Assembly: GCF_033115175.1 (NCBI RefSeq)
Contig: NC_084835.1
Location: 101,896,448 to 101,960,447, forward strand
Source: Lepus europaeus
Lineage: Eukaryota; Chordata; Mammalia; Lagomorpha; Leporidae
Direction: 5' to 3'
Length of the DNA: 64,000 nt
The position numbers were made by a program, and so were the translations under genes. Numbering within the stretch: the stretch's first letter is position 1; every line of letters starts with the position of its first letter. Below, in pieces: positions 10,136-21,742 of the stretch. A model generated the notes under the pieces. The model had not been told where the DNA came from. It did not search any database and saw nothing but the letters and a program-made list of their open reading frames with translations.

Positions 10136-11406
10136 CTGTGTCCCAACGACAGCGCCTATGGGGTTTCCAGCAGGGTTCTTCGCCCCCGCTGTGTGTCGTT
10201 ACCTGTGTTTACTTCCCGTTGAATGAGCAGCAGACAAGCTGGACCTCGTGTTCCGTTCCCTAACGATCCCTGGGATACCGCCTTTCCAGGGCTTCCCGGG
10301 GGACGCGGGGCCCTGCGATGATTGATCATAGGAGCCGGCCAGGGCCTGCACTCGGGGCCTCTGACTGACCGTGCTAGGACGTGGAGGAAGGGAAGTCGCT
10401 TGGAATATGACCGTTAGCCACGTGGGACTTACCTGTAGACTCAAAACCCGAATCCGTGTAGCATTTACCGGATTTCTCAGGATCACTTCTTAATTTCGAT
10501 GTTCTTGTCTAACACGAAAATCCATGGCCTCTGACTCGGTGAATACTCTGCTGTTGAAAGTCCAGCCTCACAACCACCAGGAACCTGTGAAATGCGTTTG
10601 TCTGCAGGTTCTCCATTCACACTAAGATGTTAAAGGATAACTGGAAATAGATGAAGGAAAACTAATATAAATTTGAGAAGCACATTTTCTATATGTTATT
10701 AAACATTTATGGCGATGTGCTACCAGAATTAAACATGGCATATTACAACATGGATGTCTGAAAAATATAAAGCTATCAGATTCATGATAATATTGGGCTT
10801 CTGCACGCATAGGAGCTAAAAGTTGAGACTGAGTTTAATGTATAGAAAAACTGGTTAATGTTAGTATGATGTAATGGAAAATTATAATTTTACCTTTGCA
10901 ATACATGCAAACATTGACTCATACACCCAAACTTGTCTATCTCTGAGCCTGACCTTTTAATGTCCCTTATTTGAGATATACTATGTTACAGCTTCCCACA
11001 GGAATTCCATCTAGAAATGTGTCCAGAAAAGAGTTGAAGTCCAAGTCCACTTTCCGGGAGAGAGCTCACTTCTGGAGACATGCACTTAGAAGTCATCTGT
11101 CAAAGTGACAGAGATCTCCAAGATGAGCATATATGTTTAATGATAATAAAAGGATCAGGAACTGAAAGCTTAGGGAATACAAATACTCAAGGCTCAACTG
11201 AAGGAACAAAAGTCAGAAAAAATGGGATTAAAATGTGAATGACAAACACTCTATTAGATGGAGTACCATGATTTTCTCGCCTAATGAAAACTGAAAGGTA
11301 AATAAATGTAAGTAAAAAAAAAAAAAATCTCAGGAGAAAAGGCAGTTGAGACAACAGTGGGAAAAGATGTACTTGTGGAAAATTTACCTCTCCAGGATAC
11401 AAGTCA
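10136..11406. other. Intergenic sequence upstream of MBD2
   Basis: No repeat, gene or RNA is recognised. GC content falls gradually away from the island. The stretch 10150-10520 is still moderately GC-rich and could hold proximal regulatory sites. Confidence 0.4.
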
Positions 11407-11421
11407 AATAACATGACTATA

Positions 11422-11749
11422 GGCCGGCGCCGTAGCTTAACAGGCTAATCCTCCACCTTGCGGTGCCGGCACACGGGGTTCTAGTCCCAGTTGGGGCGCC
11501 GGATTCTATCCAGGTTGCCCCTCTTCCAGGCCAGCTCTCTGCTATGGCCCGGGAAGGCAGTGGAGGATGGCCCAATTTCTTGGGCCCTGCACCTGCATGG
11601 GAGACCAGGAAAAGAACCTGGCTCCTGGCTTCGGATCAGTGAGATGCGGTGGCCATTGGAGGGTGAACCAACGGCAAAGGAAGACCTTTCTCTCTGTCTC
11701 TCTCTCTCACTATCCACTCTGCCTGTCAAAAAATAATAATAATAATAAT
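11422..11749 (+). repeat. Young-type CSINE with 15-bp target-site duplication
   Basis: The head is of the 'aacaggctaatcctcc...ggttctagtccc' type, with a tail CTCTGCCTGTC then A and (AAT)n at about 11728-11752. Perfect duplications aataacatgactata lie at 11407-11421 and 11750-11764. Confidence 0.95.
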
Positions 11750-11764
11750 AATAACATGACTATA

Positions 11765-14329
11765 AAAAGCATGTTTAAAGGAATAAATCACTTGAACTCA
11801 GGGTTATGATTTTGACTTTAACTACTAGATTCCATTCTCTAAATGCCAGTATAGTTTAACATTCTCTCTGTTCAGAAAAATTTCATTCAGGCATTTCAAA
11901 GATTTTTGGCCACATAAATTTTTCTACTGTGATACTGTAGAGCAATGTATAAATATTAATAATAACAATGGCACTTAAATATTCTCCACTGAAGGAAGAA
12001 AACATTCCAATCAAGGAAACAGAATGAATTTTCGGGACTAGATTGAGACCCTAACAGTACTGAAATTGCATGCAATACCTAAGAGACAGGCCCCTTGTAT
12101 TCCCTTAAAATACTGGGCAAATAGTAAACCTTTTCTACCTCTAGGAAAATGCACTTTATATCACACCTGGGAAAACTATAACAGCATTGTTTTTCACAAA
12201 CAGTAAAGTTGTGACTAAATTTTTCAGTTTTATCTCTTATAATGAATAAGGTCTTACTGGCTTATTTTAAGGAAAAAGTGAAAAACAAAAACAAGAGAGG
12301 ATTATGTATGAAATCTGGTCCATTAAAGGAACAATGGAGATTTAACAACCTCTGATCCCTGCCTCCCAGGTGTAAAGGCAGGTGCTGAAAAACACCAGCT
12401 GTCACCCCTATTAGATTATCCATTGTTCCAGATAGTTTCCCTTTATTGTTTGCCACATCAATCTGAGGTTAAGCCCTTAAAGAAATGGCAGTTGTCAAGA
12501 AAAATATCTGTTAATTTCTATTTTTATTTTGAAAAATGGAACAGATTCAGGAGGAATTGTTACACAGTAATGTCTTTTTTTGAGATCTGTATGTTCTATT
12601 GGCAACTATATAACCTGTATTAGAATCTTTGGGTGTGATAAAATATTCAATAAAAACAGGACATAGGTAGTAGAAAATCTTACTTTTTCTACTGCGCATG
12701 TTTCCATCAAGTGATAACAGTCGCATCAGTTTCCCTCTCTTAGAATCTAAGCAGTAAGGTCAGATTTATCAAGACACTAAATGGGAGTGATGGCATAGTG
12801 AAAAACTTTTTTCCAGCTCTAATTAGGAGACTTTATGATTCACTGAGTTGGCCCAACTGCTAATTCCCAACTAAAACAAAATACTGCTGGCACCACACGT
12901 CAAGGCCAAATGACACTTTCAAGTATGCGCAGTATAAATAAAGATTTTTTAATACTCTTCACTTGGAATGACTACAGAGGAACCCAATGCTTAATAGTAC
13001 AAACTAAAAAAAGAAGAGTTAATTATCTGAAAAGCACGCGAAAACAAGAAGTGGCAAATTTGGAACCAAGAAAAATCATTTTAGCGTCTGGTATTTAAAA
13101 AGAATTTTTTTTAGGATTAAAGGATAGAAGCACATATTTGATTTAACTCCTTCTAAGTAAAAATCACAGTGTTACTAGTAAAAATAAAATTATCTTTGGC
13201 TTGGAGAGCCCTAAAATACAACTTAATATGCTAACCGATGGTTGTTAGCTTAATTCTGGCTACAACACACTCCATCAGAGAAGGGGGCTGTCTCTGCTGT
13301 GGCTCACAAGAAGACGAAGAGTGGTAACTAAGTAAATCAGAAAACAGACTGCATCAAGGGAGAGGTCCTTTCCCAGTGTGTCACACACATCTCACAATGG
13401 CAGAACAAAGAACTCAACTCTCCTGACACCAAGATTAGAGCTTGGTTGGTTTGATTGCTTCCAACTGCTCTATCTTCTCTTGTTTCTTTGTCCTCACACC
13501 TTGGATTGGGAAAAACCTCTCCTTCTACCCTTGCCCTCACCCCTCCTAGCACTGTTCCCTGGGCCAACTTCTATTAGACACCATATAGCCCAATGAGCCT
13601 TTTCCCTATTCCTCCACTTTTACACTACTTCGCCTCCTCCCACCCCCAAGGTGTGTATTCTGTGCCAAACTATCACTGGGTTTTCCCCATCCATTATTAT
13701 ACTTTATTAGTTGTTTGCCTTTTGTCCACCACCAGTGCACAAAACTATTCTTCAGGTTCACCCTTGTATCTCCAGTGCCTGTTTGCTGGATTTGCACTTG
13801 GCAAATGTTCAGTAGGTACTTGATGCATAATTAGAATTGGTACATTTTGTAAGAATTATACTCTCAAAATAATTAGCAGCAAACCTGCTTCTCAAAGGAA
13901 GTACATAACCTTATGGATAATACAAAATAAGGTAACAGCTCTTCTAGTCTTAGAAAACTTAGGTTTCCATGCTCCAACAGACATTTAACAACAAATTTGA
14001 CTTAATTTAAAATTATTTTACTTGAAATTATTAAACTTGAATTTGAACTCTTGCTCAGTTCCTCAAAAACATTGAAGAATCATAGAAGATAGTCCAAAAC
14101 AACCTCTGTTGAATTATAATATTATCTGCATTTATGTTTCTCCTCAGTTTATAATTTAGATAAATTTGAATAATCTGACTTCTAACATTTTAAAAAATTA
14201 TATACACAGATTTCAATATATTTATGTAATCTCTTATGGTGTTCTCTGAGTATTTTCTTTTAGGTTTTGCTAATTTTTTAATTTACCATTAATCTACAAT
14301 ACTTTCTGCTATCACTTTAAAAACTAATA
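11765..14329. other. Intergenic, repeat-poor AT-rich sequence
   Basis: About 2.6 kb with no recognised gene. The text near 13740-13850 ('ccttgtatctccagtgcctgtttgc...ggcaaatgttcagtaggtacttga') resembles the 3' end of an L2/MIR-class element on the plus strand. Confidence 0.4.
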
Positions 14330-14367
14330 GGGGCAGGCATTTGGCACAACAGTTAAGATGCCACTTG

Positions 14368-14995
14368 GGATGGCACTGGTGTTGTGGCATAGCATGTTTA
14401 GTCACTGCCTGCAAGACTGGCATCCCATATCAGTTTGCCAATTCAAGTCCCAACCACTATGCTTCCATCCAGCTCCCTGCTAATGTACCCGGGAAAGCAA
14501 CAGAAGATGGCCCAATTGCTTAGGCTCCTGCCACACATATAAGAAACCCAGATAGAGTTCCTGGCTCCTGACTTTGGCTTAGACAGGCCCCCGCTGTTGC
14601 AGCTATTTGGGGAGTGACCAGTGGTTGAAAGTTTCTCTCTCTCTCTCTCTGTTACTCTGTGTAAGGCCACCACAAAACACATCAAATACAAGTTAAAGTT
14701 TATGGTCAGGTGGGGGAAGCCTGATGGGCTGGGTGAGAGGGCATGTGTACAGGAAGCAGGTCCTGTTAGACCTTTGCCAGGAGGCCAAGGAAATAGGAGC
14801 AGCAAATCCCACTGGGGGCGGGTGGAGCTGACACCTGTGGTTGGGCCGTCTGGTCACCTGGCTTCCAGTAATGGCTAATGGCAGGGACTAGAGCTGAGGA
14901 TGGTGTCCAGGGCGTAGATCGTGCCACAGATAAGACTGCCCCACTTTACTAATACTCTGTATTTCAAATAAATAAAAATCTTTAGGGGAAATAAA
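14368..14995 (+). repeat. Inner CSINE, itself interrupted by an unknown insert
   Basis: The inner copy runs from 'tggcactggtgttgtggcat' to 'gttactctgtgtaa' (about 14661). It resumes only at 'actctgtatttcaaataaat' (about 14953) to finish its tail. The intervening block does not belong to the CSINE family. Confidence 0.8.
14662..14954. mobile_element. Unidentified ~290-bp insert inside a CSINE
   Basis: The block is more GC-rich than the surroundings, lacks CSINE, L1 or MIR phrases, and is bordered by ttactctgt (about 14651) and atactctgt (about 14951), a possible imperfect duplication. It could be a short LTR or other retroelement, but no ends or promoter elements are clear enough to say. Confidence 0.45.
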
Positions 14996-15218
14996 GGATG
15001 TCACTTAGACATCCACATCCCATTTCAGAGTGCTGATTCAAGTCCTGGCAACTCTACTTCTCAACCAGCTTCTTGCTAATACACATCTTGATAGGCATCA
15101 GGTAATGGCTCAAGTAGTTGGGTCCCTGCCACAGACATAAGAGACCTGGATTCAGTTTGCCCCATCCCTGGCTGTTTGCATTTGGGGATTAACCCAACAG
15201 ATGGAAGATAGTTCTGTC

Positions 15219-15249
15219 TGTGTGTGTGTGCACACGCGCGTGCACGCGT
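15219..15249. repeat. 31-bp alternating purine-pyrimidine tract (TG/CA/CG)
   Basis: The TG run passes into CACACGCGCGTGCACGCGT without breaking the alternation. It grew at the CT/TG-rich tail of the older CSINE. CG- and CA-alternating DNA of this length is a candidate for Z-DNA. Confidence 0.85.
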
Positions 15250-15290
15250 TTATGTCAGTGTGTGCACCTGCCTTTAAAAGAAAACAAAAA

Positions 15291-16158
15291 CCATTTTTTA
15301 AAAGGAAGGTAGAGAGCTCATGATTTGGACTAAGGATCCTGTTGTAAAATATTTTCGAACTTTGTATCTCAATCATTCACCTACTTCAAGACTCCCCAAT
15401 AGATTATTCATAGTTCTACACTAGATTGCAATTGCTTATCTCCAAGCATCTGTTACTAGTTTCATATATTCTTCAGCAAATGTGGAAGATTAAAACAACA
15501 GTGATCCACCAACCTCTGTCATCATCAATGGCAGACAGACTGGTTGGCATAACACAACACCTGTTACCAACCTGCACCTTCCTTCCCACCTCCAAAATAG
15601 AGACTGGAAAATATAAATACATTCCCAGCCTAGCTGAACTGAGAACAGGAAAGAAGTGACTTTGGTAATGGGAAAGCAGTAAAGAACAAACACAAAGTCA
15701 AAAGGCCAATACCCTAGGCAGAGCAGAGCCAGAAGACAGAGTCTGAATGATACTACTGAGCAGAACTGAGTCTTGCAACTATTTATCTCCACAATTCTTG
15801 TTATTTGAGAAACTAGACCATTTGGGGAATAAACTCCTGTTGGATTTTTGAATACCTACAGCACAATGCATTCTTTGTAGCAATTCAGTTTCTTTCCTCA
15901 AGGAATCGTGTAAATCTTAATGGAATTCAGGCAACTCCCAGGTTTGAGATGCCTGGGTTTAAAAATTATAAAGCATAAAGAAGGAAGAAGGGTTAAGAGA
16001 GAGAGCAAGGGAGAGTGGTTGGTGGGCTTTTCCATTAGCATCAGCTGACCAAAGAGGCCTTTGCTTTCACACCTTGATGACAAGAAAAGCATTTGAGAAG
16101 ACCACTCTGCCCAGGCTCTAATCTCTGCCAGGCCTGACCAGCTTCAGAGATTATGACG
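15291..16158. other. Intergenic, no feature recognised
   Basis: Mixed-composition DNA without repeat or gene signals that I recognise. Confidence 0.4.
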
Positions 16159-16169
16159 CAGTAAATTGT

Positions 16170-16484
16170 CTTTTTTTTTTTTTTTTTATTTGACAGGTAG
16201 AGTTATAGACAGAGAGAGACAGAGAGAAAGGTCTTCCTTCCATTGGTTCACTCTCCAGATGGCCACTGCTGGTGCTGCGCCGATCCAAAGCCAGGAGCCA
16301 GGTGCTTCCTCCTGGTCTCCCATGCAGGTGCAGGGCCCAAGCACTTGGGCCATCCTCCACTGCCTTCTCGGGCCACGCAGAGAGCTGGACTGGAAGAGGA
16401 GCAACCGGGACTAGAACCCGGTGCCCATATGAAATGCTGGCACCGCAGGCGGAGGATTAATCAAGTGAGCCATGGCGCCGGCCC
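16170..16484 (-). repeat. CSINE with target-site duplication, minus strand
   Basis: Perfect duplications cagtaaattgt lie at 16159-16169 and 16485-16495. The element begins with poly(T) then ATTTGACAGGTAGAG, and its head end is GCCATGGCGCCGGCC. Confidence 0.95.
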
Positions 16485-16495
16485 CAGTAAATTGT

Positions 16496-16727
16496 GTTTT
16501 AACTTGATAATTTCATAGCAACTGTCCTCTGAGTAGGAGTATGGGGTGTGATCTTTTCTACAACTGAGATACACAGATATACTTGATCTACCAATTTTCT
16601 TTCACATAATTTTAAATGAAATTTTCATTTCTATCAAAGTATTTTTATTTTTTAAAAAAATCCCTTACTTAAGCATAATATGGACTGTCTGCATAACCCT
16701 CTGGAGTCTGAGTCATGCCACCTTCTT
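16496..16727. other. Intergenic spacer, AT-rich
   Basis: No feature recognised between two minus-strand CSINEs. Confidence 0.35.
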
Positions 16728-17065
16728 TTTTTTTTTTTAAAGATTCATTTATTTATTGGAAAATCAGAGTTACACAGAGATAGAAGGAGAGGCAGAGAGA
16801 GAGAGAGAAAGAAAGAGAAGTCTTCCATCCGCTGGTTCACTCCCCATATGGCTGCAACAGTCAGAGCTGTGCCAGGAGCCAGGAGCTTCTTCTGGGTCTC
16901 CCATGCGGTGCAGGGGTCCAAGGACTTGGGCTATCTTCCACTGTTTTCCCAGGCCATAGCAGAGAGCTGGATCAGAAGTGGAGCAACAGGGACTTGAACC
17001 AGTGCCCATATGGGATGCTGGCACTGCAGGTGGCGGCTTTACCTGCTACGCCACAGCACCGGGCC
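16728..17065 (-). repeat. CSINE, full length, minus strand
   Basis: Runs from poly(T) and AAAGATTCATTTATTTATT to CCACAGCACCGGGCC. The flanks share tgccacctt / cgtcacctt as an aged duplication. A purine-rich GA/GAAA patch sits near 16795-16818. Confidence 0.93.
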
Positions 17066-17345
17066 GTCACCTTATTCATTGCCCATGTTTTATCTAGGTG
17101 GTAACAAGCACTGCTGCTCTGAATGACATTGACTAATGTCAGAAAAACAGATCCAAATATAATCTGTGAATAATGAATTTGTATCAAACGAAAACCAGTT
17201 CACTCCAGGTTATGATGAATGAATCATAAGCATTCAATCAGAGAAAAGTGGGAAAACATCACCTGAAATATGCATTGGTATCCCTAGGCCAAAACCCAAG
17301 CTGACTAGTGGCAATTTGAACTTTATTCACTTTGGAATAACTTGG

Positions 17346-17500
17346 CTTCTGGGAGCTGGAGTTGTAGAATAAAGCTTTCTATTATGAGGCCAGCATCCCA
17401 TATTGGCATGCCAGTTCGAGTCTCAGTTTCTCTACTTCCAATATACTCCCTGCTAACGAACCTGGGAAGCAGAAGATGGCCCAACTATTTGTCCCTTCAA
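17346..17500 (+). repeat. 5' half of a CSINE (3' truncated)
   Basis: The head 'gggagctggagttgtagaata' and the B-box region CAGTTCGAGTC are visible. Similarity stops after 'agatggcccaactatttgtccctt', and no tail follows. Confidence 0.75.
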
Positions 17501-18638
17501 ATGTTATGTTTCAAAGTCATACATTAAAGTGTTTCTTTTCTCTGAGAAGTTTAGATGAGTTAACACTAAATTTAGAGTAATCGTATTATAAGATCCGAAT
17601 GGACCAATAAGAGAAGGAACGAGATACTGCTGTAATATTTCTGTAAAGTGAAATAAGTTTTGATATTTCACTGGGGTATATATTGCAGGGGTTAGAACAC
17701 AAAGAAAAAAGAAAGTCAGTAATGTGATTTCATTAGATCTAGTTTTTTGCATGAGCTTGTTTTATCATGAAATAGTTGAGGCAAAGGAAAAAACCTCTGA
17801 GCGTACTTTGAAGTGTGTCTCTTGTGGTCACCATGAAAATGATCATTTCTAACAAAAATAATATCATTTTGGAGCATATGTTATTTAATCTTTCAAGATA
17901 CATCTGAATGGGAGGGTGGGGGAGGGTTTTTGCATGTCCTCTGCTGAGATAATTGGACTACAGAAATAAAGAGCATCCGGATGTTGGATTCTAATATTCC
18001 TTTCCCTCATCTGTGCTTTGATGTCGGTCTTGCCTCCATAATCAAATGGCATATCATATGTCATTTTCCTATCCATGGAAGTAGCACAGTGCCCAGGCTG
18101 CTTGCTCCTCTTCCTTTAACTATCATTCTAACATCATCACTGGATTCCTCAGTACAACCGCCTGGCCTCAACTCACTTCCCCGTGTTTGCTCTCACTATC
18201 GTTGTGATCAGACTGCCACATTCTTGGGTTCTGACTGTGCCTTCTCACTGTGTCTGCATCAGACAAGGTCATTCCACTGATCACATTTCAAATGCTTCAC
18301 CAGCAAGACCTGAGCACACTGGTTCTCTCCTACTCTGTTTCTTCCACTCATTCTGCAAGACAGGTTTTTCTCACAGAACACAGTTTAACTTTTCAGCACT
18401 TATCCCCTAGTCATTTTCTATGCATTTGTGTAGTGTATCATATCATTTCTTTATTCCTTCAAGACATTCTTAAGATTTTTTTCCTGCCCAAGTGTGCAGA
18501 ACTTCCAGACAGCTTTTCCTTTTTCCACTCTTTACTATGGCCAGCCTACAATCTCCAGAGGAAACTCTCTTATATGGAAAAATATAACAAAAAACATAGA
18601 AGAATAACTTTGAAGGAAACATAGACAACAAAAGGAAT
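17501..18638. other. Intergenic, no gene recognised
   Basis: Positions about 18060-18450 are pyrimidine-rich with open frames on the plus strand, but codon use is unremarkable and no domain is recognisable. It could be an old L2-class fragment; this is not supported further. Confidence 0.35.
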
Positions 18639-18651
18639 TGAAGAAACTTTT

Positions 18652-18982
18652 TTTTATTGTTTTTTTTTGAAAGACAGGGTTATGGGGAGAGGAGGAGAGA
18701 CAGAAGGAGAGATTTCCATCTGCTGGTTCATTCCCAGATGGCCACAACTGTCGGGGCTAGGCCGGGCCAAAGCCGGAAGCCAGGAGCCCCAAGCTTTTTC
18801 TTGGTGTCTCACGTGGGTGCAGGGGCCCAGCCACTTGGGTCGTCTTCCGCTGCTTTTCCCACGCCATTAGCAGGAAGCTGGATTGGAAGTGGAGCAGTTG
18901 GGTCTTAAACTTGCACCCATATTTCCAAATGTGTCGGCGTCACAGGCAGAAGCCTAACCTGCTATGCCACAATGCCAGCCCC
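18652..18982 (-). repeat. CSINE with 13-bp target-site duplication, minus strand
   Basis: Duplications tgaagaaactttt lie at 18639-18651 and 18983-18995. The tail side is unusually T-rich and lacks the ATTTATTT motif. Confidence 0.94.
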
Positions 18983-18995
18983 TGAAGAAACTTTT

Positions 18996-19145
18996 AAAAA
19001 CATGTAATTAAAATCATATTACTCAGCAATTAACAAACTCAGCAGATGCTTCAGGATAAACAAGACAATACTAAAAAGAAACCATCAGGAAACAAGAAAG
19101 AGCTCTTGGATATGCAACTATGATTGGATTTTTTAAAAAATCAAT
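18996..19145. other. Intergenic spacer
   Basis: Short AT-rich unique sequence that includes the left copy of the repeat ttttaaaaaatcaat (19131-19145). Confidence 0.35.
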
Positions 19146-19148
19146 TAT

Positions 19149-19180
<32 letters not shown>
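19146..19180. repeat. (AC)n(AT)n microsatellite
   Basis: About 35 bp of uninterrupted alternating purine-pyrimidine. It sits directly before the next CSINE and inside the pair of direct repeats that flank that CSINE. Confidence 0.92.
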
Positions 19181-19447
19181 TTAAAAGGAGGGAGGAGGCG
19201 GCGCTCTGGCATAGTGCATAAAGCTGCTGCCTGCAGTGCCAGCATCCCATATGCAGGCCGGTTTGAGTCCTGGCTGCTCTGCTTCCGATCCAGCTCTCTG
19301 CTATGGCCTGGGAAAGCAGTAGAAGATGGCCCAAGTCCTAGGGCCCCTGCACACTGTGGGAGACCATGAAGAAGCTCTTGGCTCCTGGCTTCAGATCAGC
19401 AAAGCTCCGGGCATTGCAGCCATCTAGGGAGTGAGCTAGTGGATGGA

Positions 19448-19489
<42 letters not shown>

Positions 19490-19536
19490 CTGCCTCTAAC
19501 TCTGGCTTTCAAGTAAATAAATAAATCTTAAATACA
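19181..19536 (+). repeat. CSINE, plus strand
   Basis: The body and tail are complete. The direct repeat ttttaaaaaatcaat recurs at 19537-19551 after the tail and matches 19131-19145, so the microsatellite appears to have been included in, or to have grown within, the inserted unit. A long (TC)n lies near 19450-19485. Confidence 0.9.
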
Positions 19537-19551
19537 TTTTAAAAAATCAAT

Positions 19552-19852
19552 AGGAATATCAGAAAATTAAGTTAAAAACACAGAAAAAATTAAATTTGAA
19601 ACTAGTAGTGCTAATATATGACAAGTAAGAGTTTCAGAAATAAAAAACAAAGAAAAGAGGAATAAATTATCAAAAAAAAAAAAAAAGGAATTTGCCAGGC
19701 TACAAATCTTCAGATGGAAAAGTCCAATAAGATCTCAGCATAGTGAAAAAAAACACAGTCTCACCCTCAGATAGTTTCTCAAGATTTCAGAACATCGGAA
19801 GAAAGGTCCTAAATCCTCGCAGAAAGATTGGCAGTGAGCACGACATTGTCGG
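19552..19852. other. Intergenic spacer, A-rich
   Basis: A-rich sequence with a poly(A) run near 19673-19686. It may be L1-related upstream of the ORF2 fragment at 20107, but no diagnostic phrase is visible. Confidence 0.35.
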
Positions 19853-20106
19853 GGTGGGAATCCAGCCTAGTTAAGATGCCAGTTAAGAAGACTGCACCGT
19901 ATCAGAGTATCTAGGTTGCATGTCCAGTCCTGGGATTTCACTCCATACCTGCCTAGGGCTCTTGACTGCAGCTCCCTGCTCACGTAGACCTTGGGAAGCA
20001 GCCATGATGGCTCAAGTGATTGGGTCCCTGCCACCCACATGGGAAAGCTGCACTGAGTTCAGAGCTCCTGCTGCTGTAGGTGTTTGAGGAATGAACAAAC
20101 AGATGA
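19853..20106 (+). repeat. CSINE, older subfamily
   Basis: 'ggtgggaatccagcctagttaagatgcc' head and 'gaagcagccatgatggctcaagtgattgggtccctgccacc' body. The tail is lost where the L1 fragment begins at about 20107. Confidence 0.78.
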
Positions 20107-20625
20107 GCTGGTGGGAATGTAAATTAGGTCAGTCACTGTGGAAAACAGTGTGGAGACTTCTTTAAAAACTGGAAATAGGCTTACCATATGACCCAGCAAT
20201 CCCTCCACAGGGTATATACCCAAAAGACTTGATCACAGTGTTCAAAGAGATACCTGCACCAACATGTTTATAGCAGCACTATTCACATCAGCCAAAGGTG
20301 TCTATCATCAAATGAAAGGATAAAGAAAATGTGATATATATATGCATATATATATATATACACACACACAGAGAGAGAATGGAATATTATTCAGCTATAA
20401 AAAAGAATGAAATCCTACCATCTGTAGCAAAATGGACACAACTGGAGGACATGATGTTGAGTGAAATAAACCAGACCCAGAAAGACAAATACCACATGTC
20501 CTTCCTTATATGTAGGAGTTAAAATTTATAAAACAAAGAAAAAAGAAAGAAAGGAAAGAAATGTCTGTGTGTATCAGCATTGCTACAAATATAGTTTTGT
20601 AAAGCTTTGTTTAATAACTTTGTTG
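20107..20625 (+). mobile_element. LINE-1 3' portion (ORF2 end plus 3' UTR), part 1
   Basis: Classic L1 text: 'tgggaatgtaaattaggtca...tatgacccagcaatcc...gggtatatacccaaaagac...atggaatattattcagctataaaaaagaatgaaatc'. In frame this gives EYYSAIKKNEI, the C-terminal part of the reverse transcriptase protein. The element is 5' truncated. A (AT)n(AC)n run lies near 20334-20370. The frame is only about 63 codons, so no active protein is encoded. Confidence 0.93.
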
Positions 20626-20636
20626 AATGGTATACT

Positions 20637-20961
20637 GGGGCTGGTGCTGTGGCATAATTGGCTAAGCCTCTACCTGCAGTGCCAGAATCCCATATGGGTG
20701 CAGGTTTGTGTCCTGGCTGCTCCACTTCCTATCCAGCTCTCTGCTATTGCCTGGGAAAGCAGTGGAAGATGGCCCAAGTCCTGGGGCTCCTGCAACTGCA
20801 TGAGAGACCCGGAAGAAGCTCCTGGCTCCTGGCTTCAGATCAGCCTGGCTCCGACTGCTGCAGCCATTTGGGACTGAACCAGTGGTTTGAGGACCATTCT
20901 CTATGTCGCTCCCTTTTTCTGTGACTCTTTCAAATAAATAAATAAATAAAATCTTTAAAAA
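20637..20961 (+). repeat. CSINE inserted into the L1 3' UTR
   Basis: Perfect duplications tgaatggtatact at 20624-20636 and 20962-20974 show that this SINE landed in the L1 after the L1 was already in place. Confidence 0.95.
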
Positions 20962-20974
20962 TGAATGGTATACT

Positions 20975-21260
20975 AATATAGTTTTAATTATCTGTAATTT
21001 AAAATTTACTGAATATGGGTAAAATGTTCATTTTTCTATTTCATTATTATTTTTAGCAGTTGTTTATATTCCCACTAAACTATGGTCATTTTGCTTTTTA
21101 TTTATTAAATTTCTTATTTGGTGAAGTATTGTGCCTTTTTACTGTAATGTAAATTTAAAATATATTATCTCAAAACTAAAAAAAAAAAAGAAAGGGAAAA
21201 GGAAAGGGGGTGGGAGGTTAAGGGGGGAGGGAAAGAGAAAGGGACTATCATTATGTTCTT
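20975..21260 (+). mobile_element. LINE-1 3' UTR, part 2
   Basis: Continuation of the L1 beyond the CSINE. It ends in an A-rich run and a G-rich patch (ggaaaggggg tgggagg...gggggaggg) near 21180-21240, typical of mammalian L1 3' regions. Confidence 0.75.
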
Positions 21261-21276
21261 AGAATTGTATCTACAA

Positions 21277-21616
21277 GGCCGGCGCCGTGGCTTAACTGGC
21301 TAATCCTCCGCCTTGCGGCGCCGGCACACCGGGTTCTAGTCCCGGTTGGGGCGCCGATCCTGTCCTGGTTGCCTCTCTTCAGGTCAGCTCTATGCTGTGG
21401 CCAGGGAGTGCAGTGGAGGATGGCCCAAGTCCTTGGGCCCTGCACCCCATGGGAGACCAGGAGAAGCACCTGGCTCCTGCCATCGGAACAGCGCGGTGCG
21501 CCGCTGCAGCGCACCTACCGCGGCGGCCATTGGAGGGTGAACCAACGGCAAAGGAAGACCTTTCTCTCTGTCTCCCTCTACTGTCCACTCTGCCTATCAA
21601 AAAAAAAAAAATAAAA
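21277..21616 (+). repeat. Young-type CSINE with 16-bp target-site duplication
   Basis: Duplications agaattgtatctacaa at 21261-21276 and 21617-21632 are perfect. The head keeps many CpGs (GGCCGGCGCCGTGG, CTTGCGGCGCCGGC), which argues for recent insertion. The tail is CTGCCTATC plus poly(A). Confidence 0.96.
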
Positions 21617-21644
21617 AGAATTGTATCTACAAATAACATTGACT

Positions 21645-21701
21645 TTTTTTTTTTTTTTAAGATTTTTACTTATTTATTTGACAGGCAGAGTTACAGACAG
21701 T

Positions 21702-21742
<41 letters not shown>

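Larger units (their letters stand above)
14330..15290 (+). repeat. Older CSINE split by a younger CSINE (nested)
   Basis: The older copy starts 'gggcaggcatttggcacaac' at 14330, breaks at about 14367 and resumes at about 14996 ('gtcacttagacatccacatccc') to end near 15290. The degenerate duplication agatgccactt / ggatgtcactt at the two breaks supports insertion of the inner copy. Both copies are on the plus strand. Confidence 0.82.

Noticed and set aside
9059-10226. Several long plus- and minus-strand frames in the CpG island (Ala-, Pro- or Arg-rich).
   Set aside because: They are overlapping-frame artefacts of stop-poor GC-rich DNA around MBD2 exon 1; low complexity and no homology.
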